A stretch of DNA of 28,173 nucleotides from positions 1 through 28,173 of IMG/VR virus record IMGVR_UViG_3300023184_000424. One strand, 5' to 3'. The notes under the pieces were generated by a model. The model was not told the origin of the DNA. It was given only the letters and a program-made list of their open reading frames with translations, and searched no databases. A program made the position numbers and the translations under genes. Positions 1 through 7,053 of the stretch are shown piece after piece (within the stretch, counting starts at the first letter, position 1; every line of letters starts with the position of its first letter). Source of the DNA: a virus.

Positions 1-301
1 GACACTCAATCAGTTTATGTTTGTGTATGTTACCATACTCCATGGACTATATCTTCAACTCATTTAAGAGTTGCTGGACGCTTAATCTTGTTATTAAGAG
101 GACTATACCTCTCAAGTAGTCTCTGCACCTTCCAAGAATGTATTCTTGGCTTGGCTCAATGTTGACCTATTATTCATAGGCTTTCTTTGAGTTCATCCAG
201 TTTTCCAATAAGGATCACTCCTTATGGTCACAATACTATGAGCCGCATCTATCAGTATTGCAATCAACGTATCTCACGATACGAAACAGCCAGCTTTTTT
301 T
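1..301 (-). ncRNA. group I intron (IA-like), 3' end outside window
   Basis: Read on the minus strand, this stretch folds as a group I self-splicing intron core. P3 is CTGGATG/CGTCCAG (194-200 with 74-80). P4 is CTCAA/TTGAG, P5 is CCTAT/ATAGG, and P6a is an 8-bp hairpin at 132-149. P7 joins the R element GTGCAGAGACTA (about 117-128) to the S element AAGATATAGTCC (44-55) through GACTA/TAGTC. P8 is at 56-73 and P9 is GTATG-GTAA-CATAC (25-38). Two extra hairpins between P7 and P3' (81-112) correspond to P7.1/P7.2, which mark subgroup IA. Two P2-region hairpins (268-283, 208-225) and P9 carry GNRA loops. No homing-endonuclease ORF is present. The 3' splice site cannot be fixed inside the window. 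The core identification is very secure. Confidence 0.93.
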
Positions 302-330
302 AACTGCTTTAACCATTAAGCTACTCCCCC
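302..330 (-). tRNA. tRNA 5' exon interrupted by group I intron (partial)
   Basis: On the minus strand the sequence reads GGGGGAG (acceptor 5' strand), T8, A9, a 4-bp D stem GCTT/AAGC around a loop with GG, A26, then GTT. That is a normal tRNA up to position 29. After it the group I intron begins. P1 can form between exon CAGTT and downstream GGCTG (or AGCTG), giving the U.G wobble expected at a 5' splice site. The exon therefore seems to end at position 28 or 29, inside the anticodon stem. The anticodon and 3' half lie beyond position 1, so the amino acid is unknown. Confidence 0.8.
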
Positions 331-341
331 AATTTAAAAAG

Positions 342-426
342 TGCTGATGGAGGAAGTCGAATCCTCATGCCCAAATGGGCGACAGATTTTAAGTCTGTTG
401 CGTATAACCAGTTCCGCCACATCAGC
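342..426 (-). tRNA. tRNA-Leu (anticodon UAA)
   Basis: A complete class II tRNA on the minus strand. The acceptor stem is GCTGATG/CATCAGC with discriminator A. The anticodon stem ACAGA/TCTGT encloses CTTAAAA (anticodon TAA). A long variable arm has a 4-bp GCCC/GGGC stem, and the T arm is GAGGA-TTCGACT-TCCTC. The 3' CCA is not encoded. It reads UUA/UUG codons, which are frequent in this AT-rich genome. Confidence 0.95.
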
Positions 427-456
427 TTATGTAAATTATTTTCTCTACCTATTCTT

Positions 457-486
457 TCAAAAATCTATTCCAATTATTTTTACAAG
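457..486 (-). repeat. intercistronic repeat upstream of tRNA-Leu (copy 1)
   Basis: About 30 bp nearly identical to 863-890. On the minus strand both read CTTGTAAAA, then TTGGAAT, then GATTTTTGA. Each copy lies about 30-60 nt upstream of a tRNA gene, so it may be a promoter or processing element of a duplicated tRNA unit. The rest of 427-603 holds only the element at 553-584. Confidence 0.6.
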
Positions 487-552
487 GTTTGGATAACCTT
501 CATTTAACTACCAATATATTATCTGCTTTCACTAACAATAGCAAGAACTATT

Positions 553-584
553 TTCGATTTTTTAATCTGGATCATCGAGAACCT
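553..584 (-). other. GGTTCYCGATGATCC...ATCGRAA element, copy C
   Basis: On the minus strand this reads GGTTCTCGATGATCC, a short spacer, then AAAAAATCGAAA. TCGAT can pair with ATCGA. In the related copy at 903-938 the pair is CCGAT/ATCGG, so one base pair has changed on both sides, which supports an RNA structure. The element precedes tRNA-Leu and the intron-containing tRNA. A third version opens the structured RNA upstream of the tmRNA. Confidence 0.55.
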
Positions 585-603
585 TTTTATCTTTTGTAAG
601 ATG

Positions 604-686
604 CTCCTCGTCTTGGACTTGAACCAAGAGTGCATTTCTGCGCGGGATTAACAATCCCGTGAATTTACCAATTCTTCTAACGAGGA
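604..686 (-). tRNA. tRNA with GTT (Asn) anticodon and long variable arm
   Basis: The acceptor TCCTCGT/ACGAGGA with discriminator G73 and the anticodon loop TTGTTAA resemble bacterial tRNA-Asn. The anticodon stem is CGGGA/TCCCG and the T arm CTTGG-TTCAAGT-CCAAG. The D stem is only 3 bp (GAA/TTC). The variable region is 14 nt (CGCAGAAATGCACT) and can form GCA-GAAA-TGC, the class II form normally found in Leu, Ser and Tyr tRNAs. CCA is not encoded. That it is a tRNA is secure; its charging identity is less so. Confidence 0.88.
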
Positions 687-749
687 ATAAATTATATTAT
701 ATTTAACTCTTCTAAATCTTTATTCATATTAACATTCTCAAAAACAAAA

Positions 750-831
750 TAGCAGAGGAAGGAATCGAACCTTCGAGGCACAAGGGCGGTGCGTTATGAG
801 CGCACTGAGATACCACTTCTCACACTCTGCA
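750..831 (-). tRNA. tRNA with CAT anticodon (Met or Ile2), long variable region
   Basis: The minus-strand acceptor GCAGAG/CTCTGC has a probable T.T mismatch at 1:72. The D stem is TGAG/CTCA. The anticodon stem GTGCG/CGCAC encloses CTCATAA, the loop typical of elongator Met or Ile(CAU). The T arm is GAAGG-TTCGATT-CCTTC. Between the anticodon and T stems lie 14 nt (CGCCCTTGTGCCTC) instead of the usual 4-5. Position 26 seems to be missing and CCA is not encoded. It may derive from a Leu-type tRNA: its variable region starts CGCCC, as in the nearby tRNA-Leu. Confidence 0.82.
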
Positions 832-862
832 ATATAAACTATTTATCTAACCCTCAATAATA

Positions 863-890
863 TCAAAAATCAATTCCAATGTTTTACAAG
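863..890 (-). repeat. intercistronic repeat upstream of the CAT tRNA (copy 2)
   Basis: Second copy of the repeat at 457-486, with about 85% identity over 28 bp. Here it lies about 32 nt upstream of the tRNA 5' end on the minus strand. Confidence 0.6.
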
Positions 891-902
891 ACTGGATTCT
901 TG

Positions 903-938
903 CTTCCGATTTTTTTAGCAGGATCATCGGGAACCTCT
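903..938 (-). other. GGTTCYCGATGATCC...ATCGRAA element, copy B
   Basis: On the minus strand it reads GGTTCCCGATGATCC, then AAAAAAATCGGAA, with CCGAT able to pair with ATCGG. It matches copy C (553-584) and the start of the RNA at 15687. It precedes the CAT/GTT tRNA pair just as copy C precedes the Leu/intron-tRNA pair, so the pattern looks like a duplicated unit of element plus two tRNAs. Confidence 0.55.
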
Positions 939-1010
939 TTGTCTTCTCAATCACTACTCAAATACTTTACTATACCTTCCTATATTTAACAAGTATTTTT
1001 TTGTGATTTT

Positions 1011-1035
1011 TTGTAATACTAAAAATGTATTACAA
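1011..1035. repeat. inverted repeat TTGTAATAC/GTATTACAA after a minus-strand gene
   Basis: Perfect 9-bp arms with a 7-nt spacer, just past the stop of the 1049-1237 gene. The same word (TGTATTACAA) recurs in the tandem array at 8661-8775 and near 5050. It could be a 3'-end hairpin without a U tract, or a protein-binding palindrome. Confidence 0.5.
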
Positions 1036-1048
1036 TACATTACAATAT

Positions 1049-1237
1049 CTAGTCATATACTTCAACGTCTTCCATTACGATGAATGTCTTGAGTTTCTTC
1101 CATGCGGAACCAAGAGTATCATTGACGCTTGTATATCCATCGGTATTGAATGTGTTACCATTCTCATCATCGTATGAATATCCATAGAGATCAGTTTGTT
1201 TATTGAGTGTTATTGTTAGTGTGGGAATATGTTTCAT
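1049..1237 (-). CDS. hypothetical protein, 62 aa
   Basis: A small acidic protein of no recognised family. It starts MKHIPTLTITLNKQ and has a GYSYDDENGN stretch suggesting a small beta-rich fold. There is no membrane segment. The ATG follows an A/C-rich leader (AAATAAAATACAATG) with no Shine-Dalgarno, as for its neighbours. It is the last gene of the minus-strand run before the tRNA cluster. Confidence 0.6.
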   Translation of the reverse strand: MKHIPTLTITLNKQTDLYGYSYDDENGNTFNTDGYTSVNDTLGSAWKKLKTFIVMEDVEVYD

Positions 1238-1270
1238 TGTATTTTATTTATATTGGTTGTATTTTGTTGT

Positions 1271-1453
1271 TTAATCTTCGTCGTCATAATCAGTAATATC
1301 CACTAGGTCGAAAGCATCTAAATACTTTTCTTTTTTCAATTCATCTAATCTGTCTTCCATTGCCTTTACGAAAGCGGAGTAAGGAATTTCCTCAAAGTTT
1401 TCCCAATCTCCATCTACGTCAAAGCATACTGATGTTGTATATGATTTACTCAT
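1271..1453 (-). CDS. hypothetical acidic protein, 60 aa
   Basis: An acidic soluble protein with an Asp/Glu-rich C-terminus (DITDYDDED). Its start overlaps the end of the upstream 151-aa gene by 4 nt, so the two are probably translationally coupled. No family recognised. Confidence 0.65.
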   Translation of the reverse strand: MSKSYTTSVCFDVDGDWENFEEIPYSAFVKAMEDRLDELKKEKYLDAFDLVDITDYDDED

Positions 1454-1905
1454 GGTTTGTTTGTATTTGTTTGTGTTATGTTGTATGTTCTTTTTATTTG
1501 TCTTTTAACTTCTTTTTGTATTTCTTCTGGAGAATTTTTAATTTGAATTGGTTTATTATTTCCAGAAGTATTTAATGTTGCTTCTTCATGGAGTCCGTAT
1601 ATTTCCAATTCACCTTTATGATTTCTTACTGGAAATCCATATTGATCTATGGCTATGTAATTATCCATATCTGCAATGTGAGAGTTCCCGCATGAGCAAG
1701 AGATAACAATATTGGGTAAAGTTGTCTGATCTAGTTTTGATTCTGATATTGGTTCTACGAATATAAATTCACGTTCCAAGTCTTGTAATGTGAGAACATG
1801 AGATTCCCAATCGTGTGCTTGTAAATCTAATTTTGCGTATGATTGATATGCCCCCACCAAGTCCGCATACGCACATTTGATTGCTGTTATTTGTGATTCC
1901 GTCAC
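1450..1905 (-). CDS. phage hypothetical protein, 151 aa, GTG start
   Basis: The N-terminal 50 residues (ITAIKCAYADLVGAYQSY, then HDWESHVLTLQDLE) share a pattern with the 61-aa protein at 5603-5788 (LAIRNACAYLI, then VWEDHLNTIKELI), so these are paralogues of a small phage family. A C-terminal extension contains a CSCGNSH motif, perhaps metal-binding, and a basic tail. The start is GTG, preceded by CACAATACAA with no SD. Function unknown. Confidence 0.65.
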   Translation of the reverse strand: MTESQITAIKCAYADLVGAYQSYAKLDLQAHDWESHVLTLQDLEREFIFVEPISESKLDQTTLPNIVISCSCGNSHIADMDNYIAIDQYGFPVRNHKGELEIYGLHEEATLNTSGNNKPIQIKNSPEEIQKEVKRQIKRTYNITQTNTNKP

Positions 1906-1927
1906 TTGTATTGTGATGTAATATGTT

Positions 1928-1976
1928 TAGTGGTTTGATGGAGGGGAACCACCCCCTCCATCATTACCAACCACTA
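1928..1976. other. long intergenic hairpin without U tract
   Basis: TGATGGAGGGG (1936-1946) pairs with CCCCTCCATCA (1953-1963), and outer arms TAGTGGTT (1928-1935) pair with AACCACTA (1969-1976). It lies immediately after the rIIB stop and before the A/C-rich leader of the next gene. With no U run on either strand it is not a standard intrinsic terminator. It may instead be an mRNA-end or processing hairpin. Confidence 0.65.
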
Positions 1977-2903
1977 CTAATTCTTCTTGACGAATTTGCC
2001 GTTATTGTCGCGCATATTATGGAACTTGTGTCCATTGGGTTTCACTCCGTAGTGACAACCATTGCCGCAACAGGATGATGAATCGCAATCATCATCATTG
2101 TCGTCATCCCAATCATAGTCTCCACCATCGGAGGAATAGAGATCGGAATCGAATCCAGATTCACCACGATCAACTTTGCTTCTCCAATCCTCTTTATATT
2201 CGGCTACCACTTCGTATCGGCAACAACGTCCCTTGGTGTTATTGTAATCGGAAGGAATGCTTACCACGTCTGCTGGATTGATCTTGAGGATCATGGTCTT
2301 TCCTCCATTACTATCAGAGAAGGAAGGAAGGTATGCAATGGAGCAGAAGTGAAGACCAGACGAACACGTTTGATCCTTATTATCACACACTCGATTGCGA
2401 GACATTTCACATACCTTACCAACGGAGTTGTCGAATGTTCCAGAATGAATGTCTTTGTAATCACTACGGACATTCTTAAAGGCGAGGAAGCATCCATCCT
2501 CGGTGATAGGAAGTTCCCCTGCTTCAAGGAAGTCATAGAGTTCATCTACTGCTCTTTTGCTTGGGTTTCCCATCAGATTAGAGAGGAACTTCATCATAGG
2601 GTCAAATGGAAGACCTTGCCCCATGAAACTCACAATGCGCTTTGTGAGCGTGTTGTGGATGACCTCTCCGTTGACGATCAACGCCCCATCTTGAATGTCA
2701 ATGCCGTCCGCATACTGCTCTACTTGCTTGGAGATGTTCACCAGATTAACGAAAGCATCCCAATCCTTCTGTTTGATCGACTCAATGATCTGTTTGTATT
2801 TCGGGTGATCGTTTGCAATCGTGTAAGATTGCCCATTGATAACAGCACATACTTTGCCGCTACCTGTTATTGTAATTGCCGCTTGTGTGGTTGTATTACT
2901 CAT
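1977..2903 (-). CDS. rIIB: rIIB-like protein, 308 aa
   Basis: Clearly related to T4 rIIB, a lysis-timing/exclusion protein that works with rIIA. The central and C-terminal part (residues about 112-235) contains NPSKRAVDELYDFLEAGE, ITEDGCFLAFKNVRSDY, HSGTFDNSVGKV and QTCSSGLHFCS, all close to T4 rIIB as I recall it. Two things differ. The N-terminal helix-turn-helix region of T4 rIIB is not evident. A tail of about 60 residues rich in Asp, Ser and Cys (SSSCCGNGCHYG) has been added. ATG 2903 is preferred because an in-frame ATG at 2966 would overlap rIIA. It lies 37 nt downstream of rIIA. Confidence 0.92.
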   Translation of the reverse strand: MSNTTTQAAITITGSGKVCAVINGQSYTIANDHPKYKQIIESIKQKDWDAFVNLVNISKQVEQYADGIDIQDGALIVNGEVIHNTLTKRIVSFMGQGLPFDPMMKFLSNLMGNPSKRAVDELYDFLEAGELPITEDGCFLAFKNVRSDYKDIHSGTFDNSVGKVCEMSRNRVCDNKDQTCSSGLHFCSIAYLPSFSDSNGGKTMILKINPADVVSIPSDYNNTKGRCCRYEVVAEYKEDWRSKVDRGESGFDSDLYSSDGGDYDWDDDNDDDCDSSSCCGNGCHYGVKPNGHKFHNMRDNNGKFVKKN

Positions 2904-2940
2904 AGTATTACTTTGTATTATATTTACTTTGGTTTGGTTT

Positions 2941-4953
2941 TTAGTTGGATTTGTTCTCTGTCTCAAGTGCCGCTTTCAGCACCATGCCTTCATTCACTCT
3001 CCAACTTGCGAGTGATTGATACATTAACTCTACTAAAGAATTTGGGAATGTCAACTCTCTTTTTGCGTTATGTTTGATTCTACCATGTAACCATGCGAAC
3101 AGATTGTTTGTCTTCTTGGAATCTATTCTTTTCTGGACGCAATCGGAGATGAATACCTTGAGAGGATTCTCGTCTGATAGCTTGGAGAATGTTTTGTGTT
3201 TCGAGATTTTGTCAATAACAGAATGATCCATTAGAGAAACATCATTCAATACATCCAAATCGTATGTGACTGATTCGTTGTCAACTAATTCGTTGAATGG
3301 TTTTGATCCAAGTGCTTTCAATAATTCCCCACTTCGATTGGCTACCAATGCAACATCTTTTTCTGTCAATCCGAAATATCGGACAACTGCTAGGTATGTT
3401 TGTTTATCCTTGACAGATACAATATCCTTACCCTTGTCGTCTTTTATTGTTCCTGCATCGAATTTAAATGTATTACCTTCCTTGACGATATAATACTTGG
3501 GTGTTGCATCTATCCCAAGATTGTGATCGTTGCTGTCCCAAGAATCTTTGTGGATGCTACCAAGGCTATAAACTACCACCACGCCTTTTGGTTTTCCACA
3601 ACCACCACCACCAGATGACTTGCGTATTGTTGAAACAGCAGGGAGTGAAGATGCCAACTGGAAGATTGATGCAGGGAATCCTAATCCGATTAAAGTCATC
3701 ATATCCTTTGAATCAACCAGATTGATTGCAATATCGGCATTTTGACTCATGCGAACTTCTTGTGAAACTCTTGATATTGCTCCACCACGCTTGAGATCAT
3801 CGTAGAACCACAAGGCATTATTGTGTAGTGCGGCAAATTCCGAAACACTTGTCTTGCCTCTACCCCATTGCTTCTTGCAGATGGATATCAGATTGACCTT
3901 ATCTTTGATGACTGATCTTGGGTTGGATATATCAATGTTTTTCCATTTGACTTTTCCCTTAACCATTTTTGAATTGAGGAAAGACCATTTACCTTCCAGC
4001 AAATAATATGCTTTCATGGCATCCAGAAGATTGTCTGAATCCTTCACCATTGCTTCCACCTTGGTAACGAAATCTTTCTTGACCAGTTCTACCTTGGCAT
4101 TGATCGCTTTGATAGTGTCATCACAATATGAGATAGATTCGCGGGATGGAGTGAAGTCAATCTCGCCAATCTCAAATCGAATAACCAATCCTGCTTTGCG
4201 TAGAATGTCGTAGTGTTCGTTATCCAACTTGTATGTTTCGATTGGATATGTTACACCACCCATGATTGCATACGATTGTTGTAATTTGTGATAAGACTTC
4301 CAGAACGATCCAGTAAAGTCTGGTTTGATTTCATCCCAATCAATTTTACCACCAGAGATGGTTGGTTTGGTATCGAAGAATCTGAATGCCTTATAGACTG
4401 CATGACTGAAATCAGAAAAATTGCTTACCTTAATCGGAATCTGGATTGCTACACCATTCCCATCCTTGGTCTTCTCACAAGACATAAGGGAGATTGTAGG
4501 CATATTTGCCGCATTGAAGTAAGCATTGTAGATGCGTTTCTCTCCATTGTGGATGGAAGTGATGGTGAAGTTATCAGAATAACAGAAGGGACTTTTGCTA
4601 CCAAGTCCAAGGCAACCGATTTGCGTATTGCTGTTGGTCTTGGTTGACTCGAAATATGTAGTATAGATGGAATAGATATTCTCATGGGAGATACCAGTTC
4701 CGAAATCTTGAATGATTAGCCAAGGTTCAAGCGCATTGGGCAAGTGAATATGGAAAGGTTTGTCTGGTTGTCCAGATGCAGTCATGGAATCGGAAGCATT
4801 ACATCCAAGTTCCCTCACGATTGCGAGAGGCTTATCTGAATATAGATCAGATAAGATTTGGAATGCCTTGCGGCTTGCCTTCATCTTAAATTGTGCCTCA
4901 TCGGTCACGATGCCGATTTGTTCGATGGTAGTGTCGTTGTCTTGTAGGATCAT
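2941..4953 (-). CDS. rIIA: rIIA-like GHKL ATPase-fold protein, 670 aa
   Basis: Homologue of T4 rIIA, the membrane-associated partner of rIIB in lysis inhibition and superinfection exclusion. The N-terminal GHKL ATP-binding motifs are visible: N box RELGCNASDS (about 48-57), G1 box DFGTGIS (83-89) and G2 box IGCLGLGSKSPF (112-123). Further T4-like blocks follow, such as YAIMGGVTYPI and EIDFTPSRESISY. Its length is close to T4 rIIA (about 725 aa). The start ATG follows a leader of AACC repeats without SD. rIIB lies directly downstream, the T4 order. Confidence 0.92.
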   Translation of the reverse strand: MILQDNDTTIEQIGIVTDEAQFKMKASRKAFQILSDLYSDKPLAIVRELGCNASDSMTASGQPDKPFHIHLPNALEPWLIIQDFGTGISHENIYSIYTTYFESTKTNSNTQIGCLGLGSKSPFCYSDNFTITSIHNGEKRIYNAYFNAANMPTISLMSCEKTKDGNGVAIQIPIKVSNFSDFSHAVYKAFRFFDTKPTISGGKIDWDEIKPDFTGSFWKSYHKLQQSYAIMGGVTYPIETYKLDNEHYDILRKAGLVIRFEIGEIDFTPSRESISYCDDTIKAINAKVELVKKDFVTKVEAMVKDSDNLLDAMKAYYLLEGKWSFLNSKMVKGKVKWKNIDISNPRSVIKDKVNLISICKKQWGRGKTSVSEFAALHNNALWFYDDLKRGGAISRVSQEVRMSQNADIAINLVDSKDMMTLIGLGFPASIFQLASSLPAVSTIRKSSGGGGCGKPKGVVVVYSLGSIHKDSWDSNDHNLGIDATPKYYIVKEGNTFKFDAGTIKDDKGKDIVSVKDKQTYLAVVRYFGLTEKDVALVANRSGELLKALGSKPFNELVDNESVTYDLDVLNDVSLMDHSVIDKISKHKTFSKLSDENPLKVFISDCVQKRIDSKKTNNLFAWLHGRIKHNAKRELTFPNSLVELMYQSLASWRVNEGMVLKAALETENKSN

Positions 4954-5085
4954 ATTAGTGGTTTGGTTGGTTTGGTTGGTTTAGTTGATGTTCGTTAGAA
5001 CGCAATCAATCTCTCATGGGTGATTCGGATAGTCAAATTATTTTTTGTAATTTTTTGTATTACGTTTTTTGTGATGTGTTGTATT

Positions 5086-5118
5086 TGAGTGTGGATGGAT
5101 GTATCACATCCACACTCA
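5086..5118. other. intergenic 12-bp hairpin without U tract
   Basis: TGAGTGTGGATG pairs with CATCCACACTCA around a 9-nt loop. It sits just past the stop of the 5125-5343 gene and upstream of the rIIA leader. It matches the arrangement after rIIB (1928-1976): a strong hairpin, no T run, then an A/C-rich leader. Confidence 0.6.
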
Positions 5119-5124
5119 TTACAA

Positions 5125-5343
5125 TTAGTCTGCTTTCAATATAATCGGATCAAACTCTTTATGTTCGATTGTATCGAGTATAGTTACTTCTGGTTTAAAT
5201 TCATCCAAATCATCATTGAACTCAAGCTCATCTCTATGTTTATCCCATTTAGATTGAAAACAACCATGTATCCAGTTGTCATACTCATCATCTAATCCTC
5301 CATTGTTTTTGAATAAATCGGGACTTACTGAATATATGTGCAT
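5125..5343 (-). CDS. hypothetical protein, 72 aa
   Basis: A soluble acidic protein (MHIYSVSPDLFKNNGG) with no recognised domain. It is one nucleotide from the upstream gene in a tight minus-strand run and is followed by the hairpin at 5086-5118, so it is probably the last gene of that transcript. Confidence 0.65.
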   Translation of the reverse strand: MHIYSVSPDLFKNNGGLDDEYDNWIHGCFQSKWDKHRDELEFNDDLDEFKPEVTILDTIEHKEFDPIILKAD

Positions 5344-5344
5344 A

Positions 5345-5596
5345 TTATTTTATGATTGTAATTTTTAATTGTTTTGTTGTTATTGTATTATCTTGTATTA
5401 CGGAATCAAGTAAATCATCCGTAAAGATGGTTCCGTATAATCCCCCAATTACAAGTTCTGGAATTTCTTGATCCGTATCTACGTTCGGGTCAAAAAAATT
5501 CATTTCAATATCTGTATCGTCATCGAGTGTGACACATTGTATTTCTTTTGCATTCTTTAAAACCTCCAATGCAATTTCTATTTTTTTATTTTTCAT
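5345..5596 (-). CDS. hypothetical protein, 83 aa
   Basis: Starts MKNKKIEIALEVLKNAKEI, a probable amphipathic helix, followed by an acidic segment. No family recognised. It lies between, and co-oriented with, small genes spaced by 1-6 nt. Confidence 0.65.
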   Translation of the reverse strand: MKNKKIEIALEVLKNAKEIQCVTLDDDTDIEMNFFDPNVDTDQEIPELVIGGLYGTIFTDDLLDSVIQDNTITTKQLKITIIK

Positions 5597-5602
5597 TTTG
5601 TT

Positions 5603-5788
5603 CTATTTTAGATTTCTCAAGAATGGTTTGAAGTCATTCAAGAATGGATAAGTCTTGATGAGTTCTTTAATCGTATTGAGATGATCCTCCCAAACGTAAC
5701 TCTGTATATCTCCAGTCTGTTTAATTTCAAATGTGCTTATCAAATAAGCACAAGCATTTCTAATTGCTAGTTGTTGTTCTGTTGTCAT
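5603..5788 (-). CDS. phage hypothetical protein, 61 aa (paralogue of the 1450-1905 product)
   Basis: MTTEQQLAIRNACAYLI, then WEDHLNTIKELIKTYPFL: a short helical phage protein sharing its pattern with the N-terminus of the 151-aa protein at 1450-1905. It has no C-terminal extension. The start overlaps the upstream stop by 4 nt and is preceded by CAAATACAATCAATG (no SD). Confidence 0.7.
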   Translation of the reverse strand: MTTEQQLAIRNACAYLISTFEIKQTGDIQSYVWEDHLNTIKELIKTYPFLNDFKPFLRNLK

Positions 5789-5979
5789 TGATTGTATTTG
5801 GTTTCTATTTTCCAGTTTAATTTATCAAGTGATTTCTCAAATGATTTTGTTTGTTGTATGATTGGTTTTAGCAACCAACCAAACTCTCTAAAGAGAGTCT
5901 CCTTTATAGATTCCCCCTTTTGTTGTCTCATCAACAATCTTTCCCCTTGGCAAATTATTTCAAATGTATTCCATCTCAT
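5785..5979 (-). CDS. hypothetical protein, 64 aa
   Basis: Starts MRWNTFEIICQGERLLMRQQ. ATG 5979 is chosen because it forms an ATGA overlap with the upstream stop; a longer in-frame start would overlap that gene by about 70 nt. It is rich in charged residues and probably helical. No family recognised. Confidence 0.65.
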   Translation of the reverse strand: MRWNTFEIICQGERLLMRQQKGESIKETLFREFGWLLKPIIQQTKSFEKSLDKLNWKIETKYNQ

Positions 5980-6272
5980 AGTTTCTCCAATTCCTCGGTA
6001 AAGTTTAGTGGTTGTAGAAACATTGGCGTGTTGTCTCCCACCCATGCTCCTTCTACATTATACTGGAAGTATTCCTCTGCTTCCTCTTCACTCATACCAT
6101 CACGATTCACAAGTATATCAATACATTTGTTTCTGTCATATAATGCAAGTGGTGTTTTTGTGAATTGTCTTGCTAGTCCCATGTAGGCATCCTCAAATCC
6201 ATCTGCTAATATGATTTCGTTATCCTCTCCTTCTATTTCAATAATAGAATCAATTATTTCTTCCTTTGTCAT
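5976..6272 (-). CDS. conserved phage hypothetical protein, 98 aa
   Basis: The pattern ILADGFEDAYMGLARQF, then ALYDRNKCIDILVNRDGMSEEEA, then NVEGAWVGDNTPMFL resembles a small protein common in tailed phages, from memory of that pattern. No catalytic motif is visible. It is coupled to the downstream gene by an ATGA overlap. Confidence 0.75.
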   Translation of the reverse strand: MTKEEIIDSIIEIEGEDNEIILADGFEDAYMGLARQFTKTPLALYDRNKCIDILVNRDGMSEEEAEEYFQYNVEGAWVGDNTPMFLQPLNFTEELEKL

Positions 6273-6283
6273 TTTGTTTTTTT

Positions 6284-6964
6284 CTAGTTTCGGTTTGGTG
6301 TTACTTCGTCTATGAAATCACCTTCTTCAAGAACATGACTCCAATAGCGGGAATCGGATTTCTCCTGTTTCCTATCCCAATAGATACAACGTGCAATGTA
6401 GCTTGGCAAGGATTTTCTTTGAGAATTTTCAACCCAATGTTTTTCGAGTGTCTGGTATTGGTTACGATGTTTGGATTGGTTTAATCCGTATGCTTGGTAT
6501 AAGTGAGTATCCAGACAAGTTACTTCTGCTTCTACTGGATATATCATCTCAATAGCAAAGGAAGACTTTGCCATTCCTAATCCAACTATATTCTTTTCGA
6601 TCCGATTACGGAAACTATTCCAAAGTTCTCCCTGTCCCTTCTCATAGTAGGAAGGATTGCTCCAAAATTTCATGGTGAAATCCTTAATGAATCTAACTCG
6701 ATTATTGTGTAGTCCAACTCTGGACTCAACTATCTTTTCCTCTAACAATTCCCAACGATTCATCCATTCCCACCAGTTCTTAATCATAGAGTATCCTTTG
6801 ATGTTGGATTCCCAAGAGGTATGAACTGACATATAGGCAAAGAGAAACCTCTGGAATCTCTCGCTATCGTTAATTGGTTTTAATTTATTCCAGTATTCAT
6901 ACTGGTATGTTACTTCTTCTGGTTTGATTGAATCAAAGAATGATTCTACTGGCTCGGTATTCAT
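6284..6964 (-). CDS. HhH-GPD DNA-glycosylase-like protein, 226 aa
   Basis: The segment around residues 125-160 reads VGLGMAKSSFAIEMI, then VTCLDTHLYQAYG. This matches a helix-hairpin-helix followed by the (V/L)DTH motif of the HhH-GPD glycosylase superfamily (EndoIII/OGG), where the Asp is catalytic. No Fe-S cysteines are seen. A base-repair or modification-editing role is inferred from motifs only. A clear minus-strand promoter (7004-7032) and an AACCAACCACAACC leader precede the ATG. Confidence 0.7.
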   Translation of the reverse strand: MNTEPVESFFDSIKPEEVTYQYEYWNKLKPINDSERFQRFLFAYMSVHTSWESNIKGYSMIKNWWEWMNRWELLEEKIVESRVGLHNNRVRFIKDFTMKFWSNPSYYEKGQGELWNSFRNRIEKNIVGLGMAKSSFAIEMIYPVEAEVTCLDTHLYQAYGLNQSKHRNQYQTLEKHWVENSQRKSLPSYIARCIYWDRKQEKSDSRYWSHVLEEGDFIDEVTPNRN

Positions 6965-7003
6965 TGTGGTTGGTTGTGGTTGGTTTGTTTGCTGACGATT
7001 ACC

Positions 7004-7032
7004 TTTATACTTGGTCTGTATTTTTATGTCAA
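7004..7032 (-). promoter_or_regulatory. sigma70-type promoter for the 6284-6964 gene
   Basis: On the minus strand: TTGACA (7027-7032), a 17-nt spacer, TATAAA (7004-7009). The predicted start is near 6997, giving a leader of about 33 nt with C and A in AACC repeats and almost no G. Confidence 0.75.
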
Positions 7033-7053
7033 TATCTTTTTTAGGTTTTATTC

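Noticed and set aside
2349-3077. 242-codon plus-strand open frame across rIIB and the rIIA end
   Set aside because: It is antisense to clearly homologous rIIB/rIIA, with no recognisable protein features; a shadow frame.
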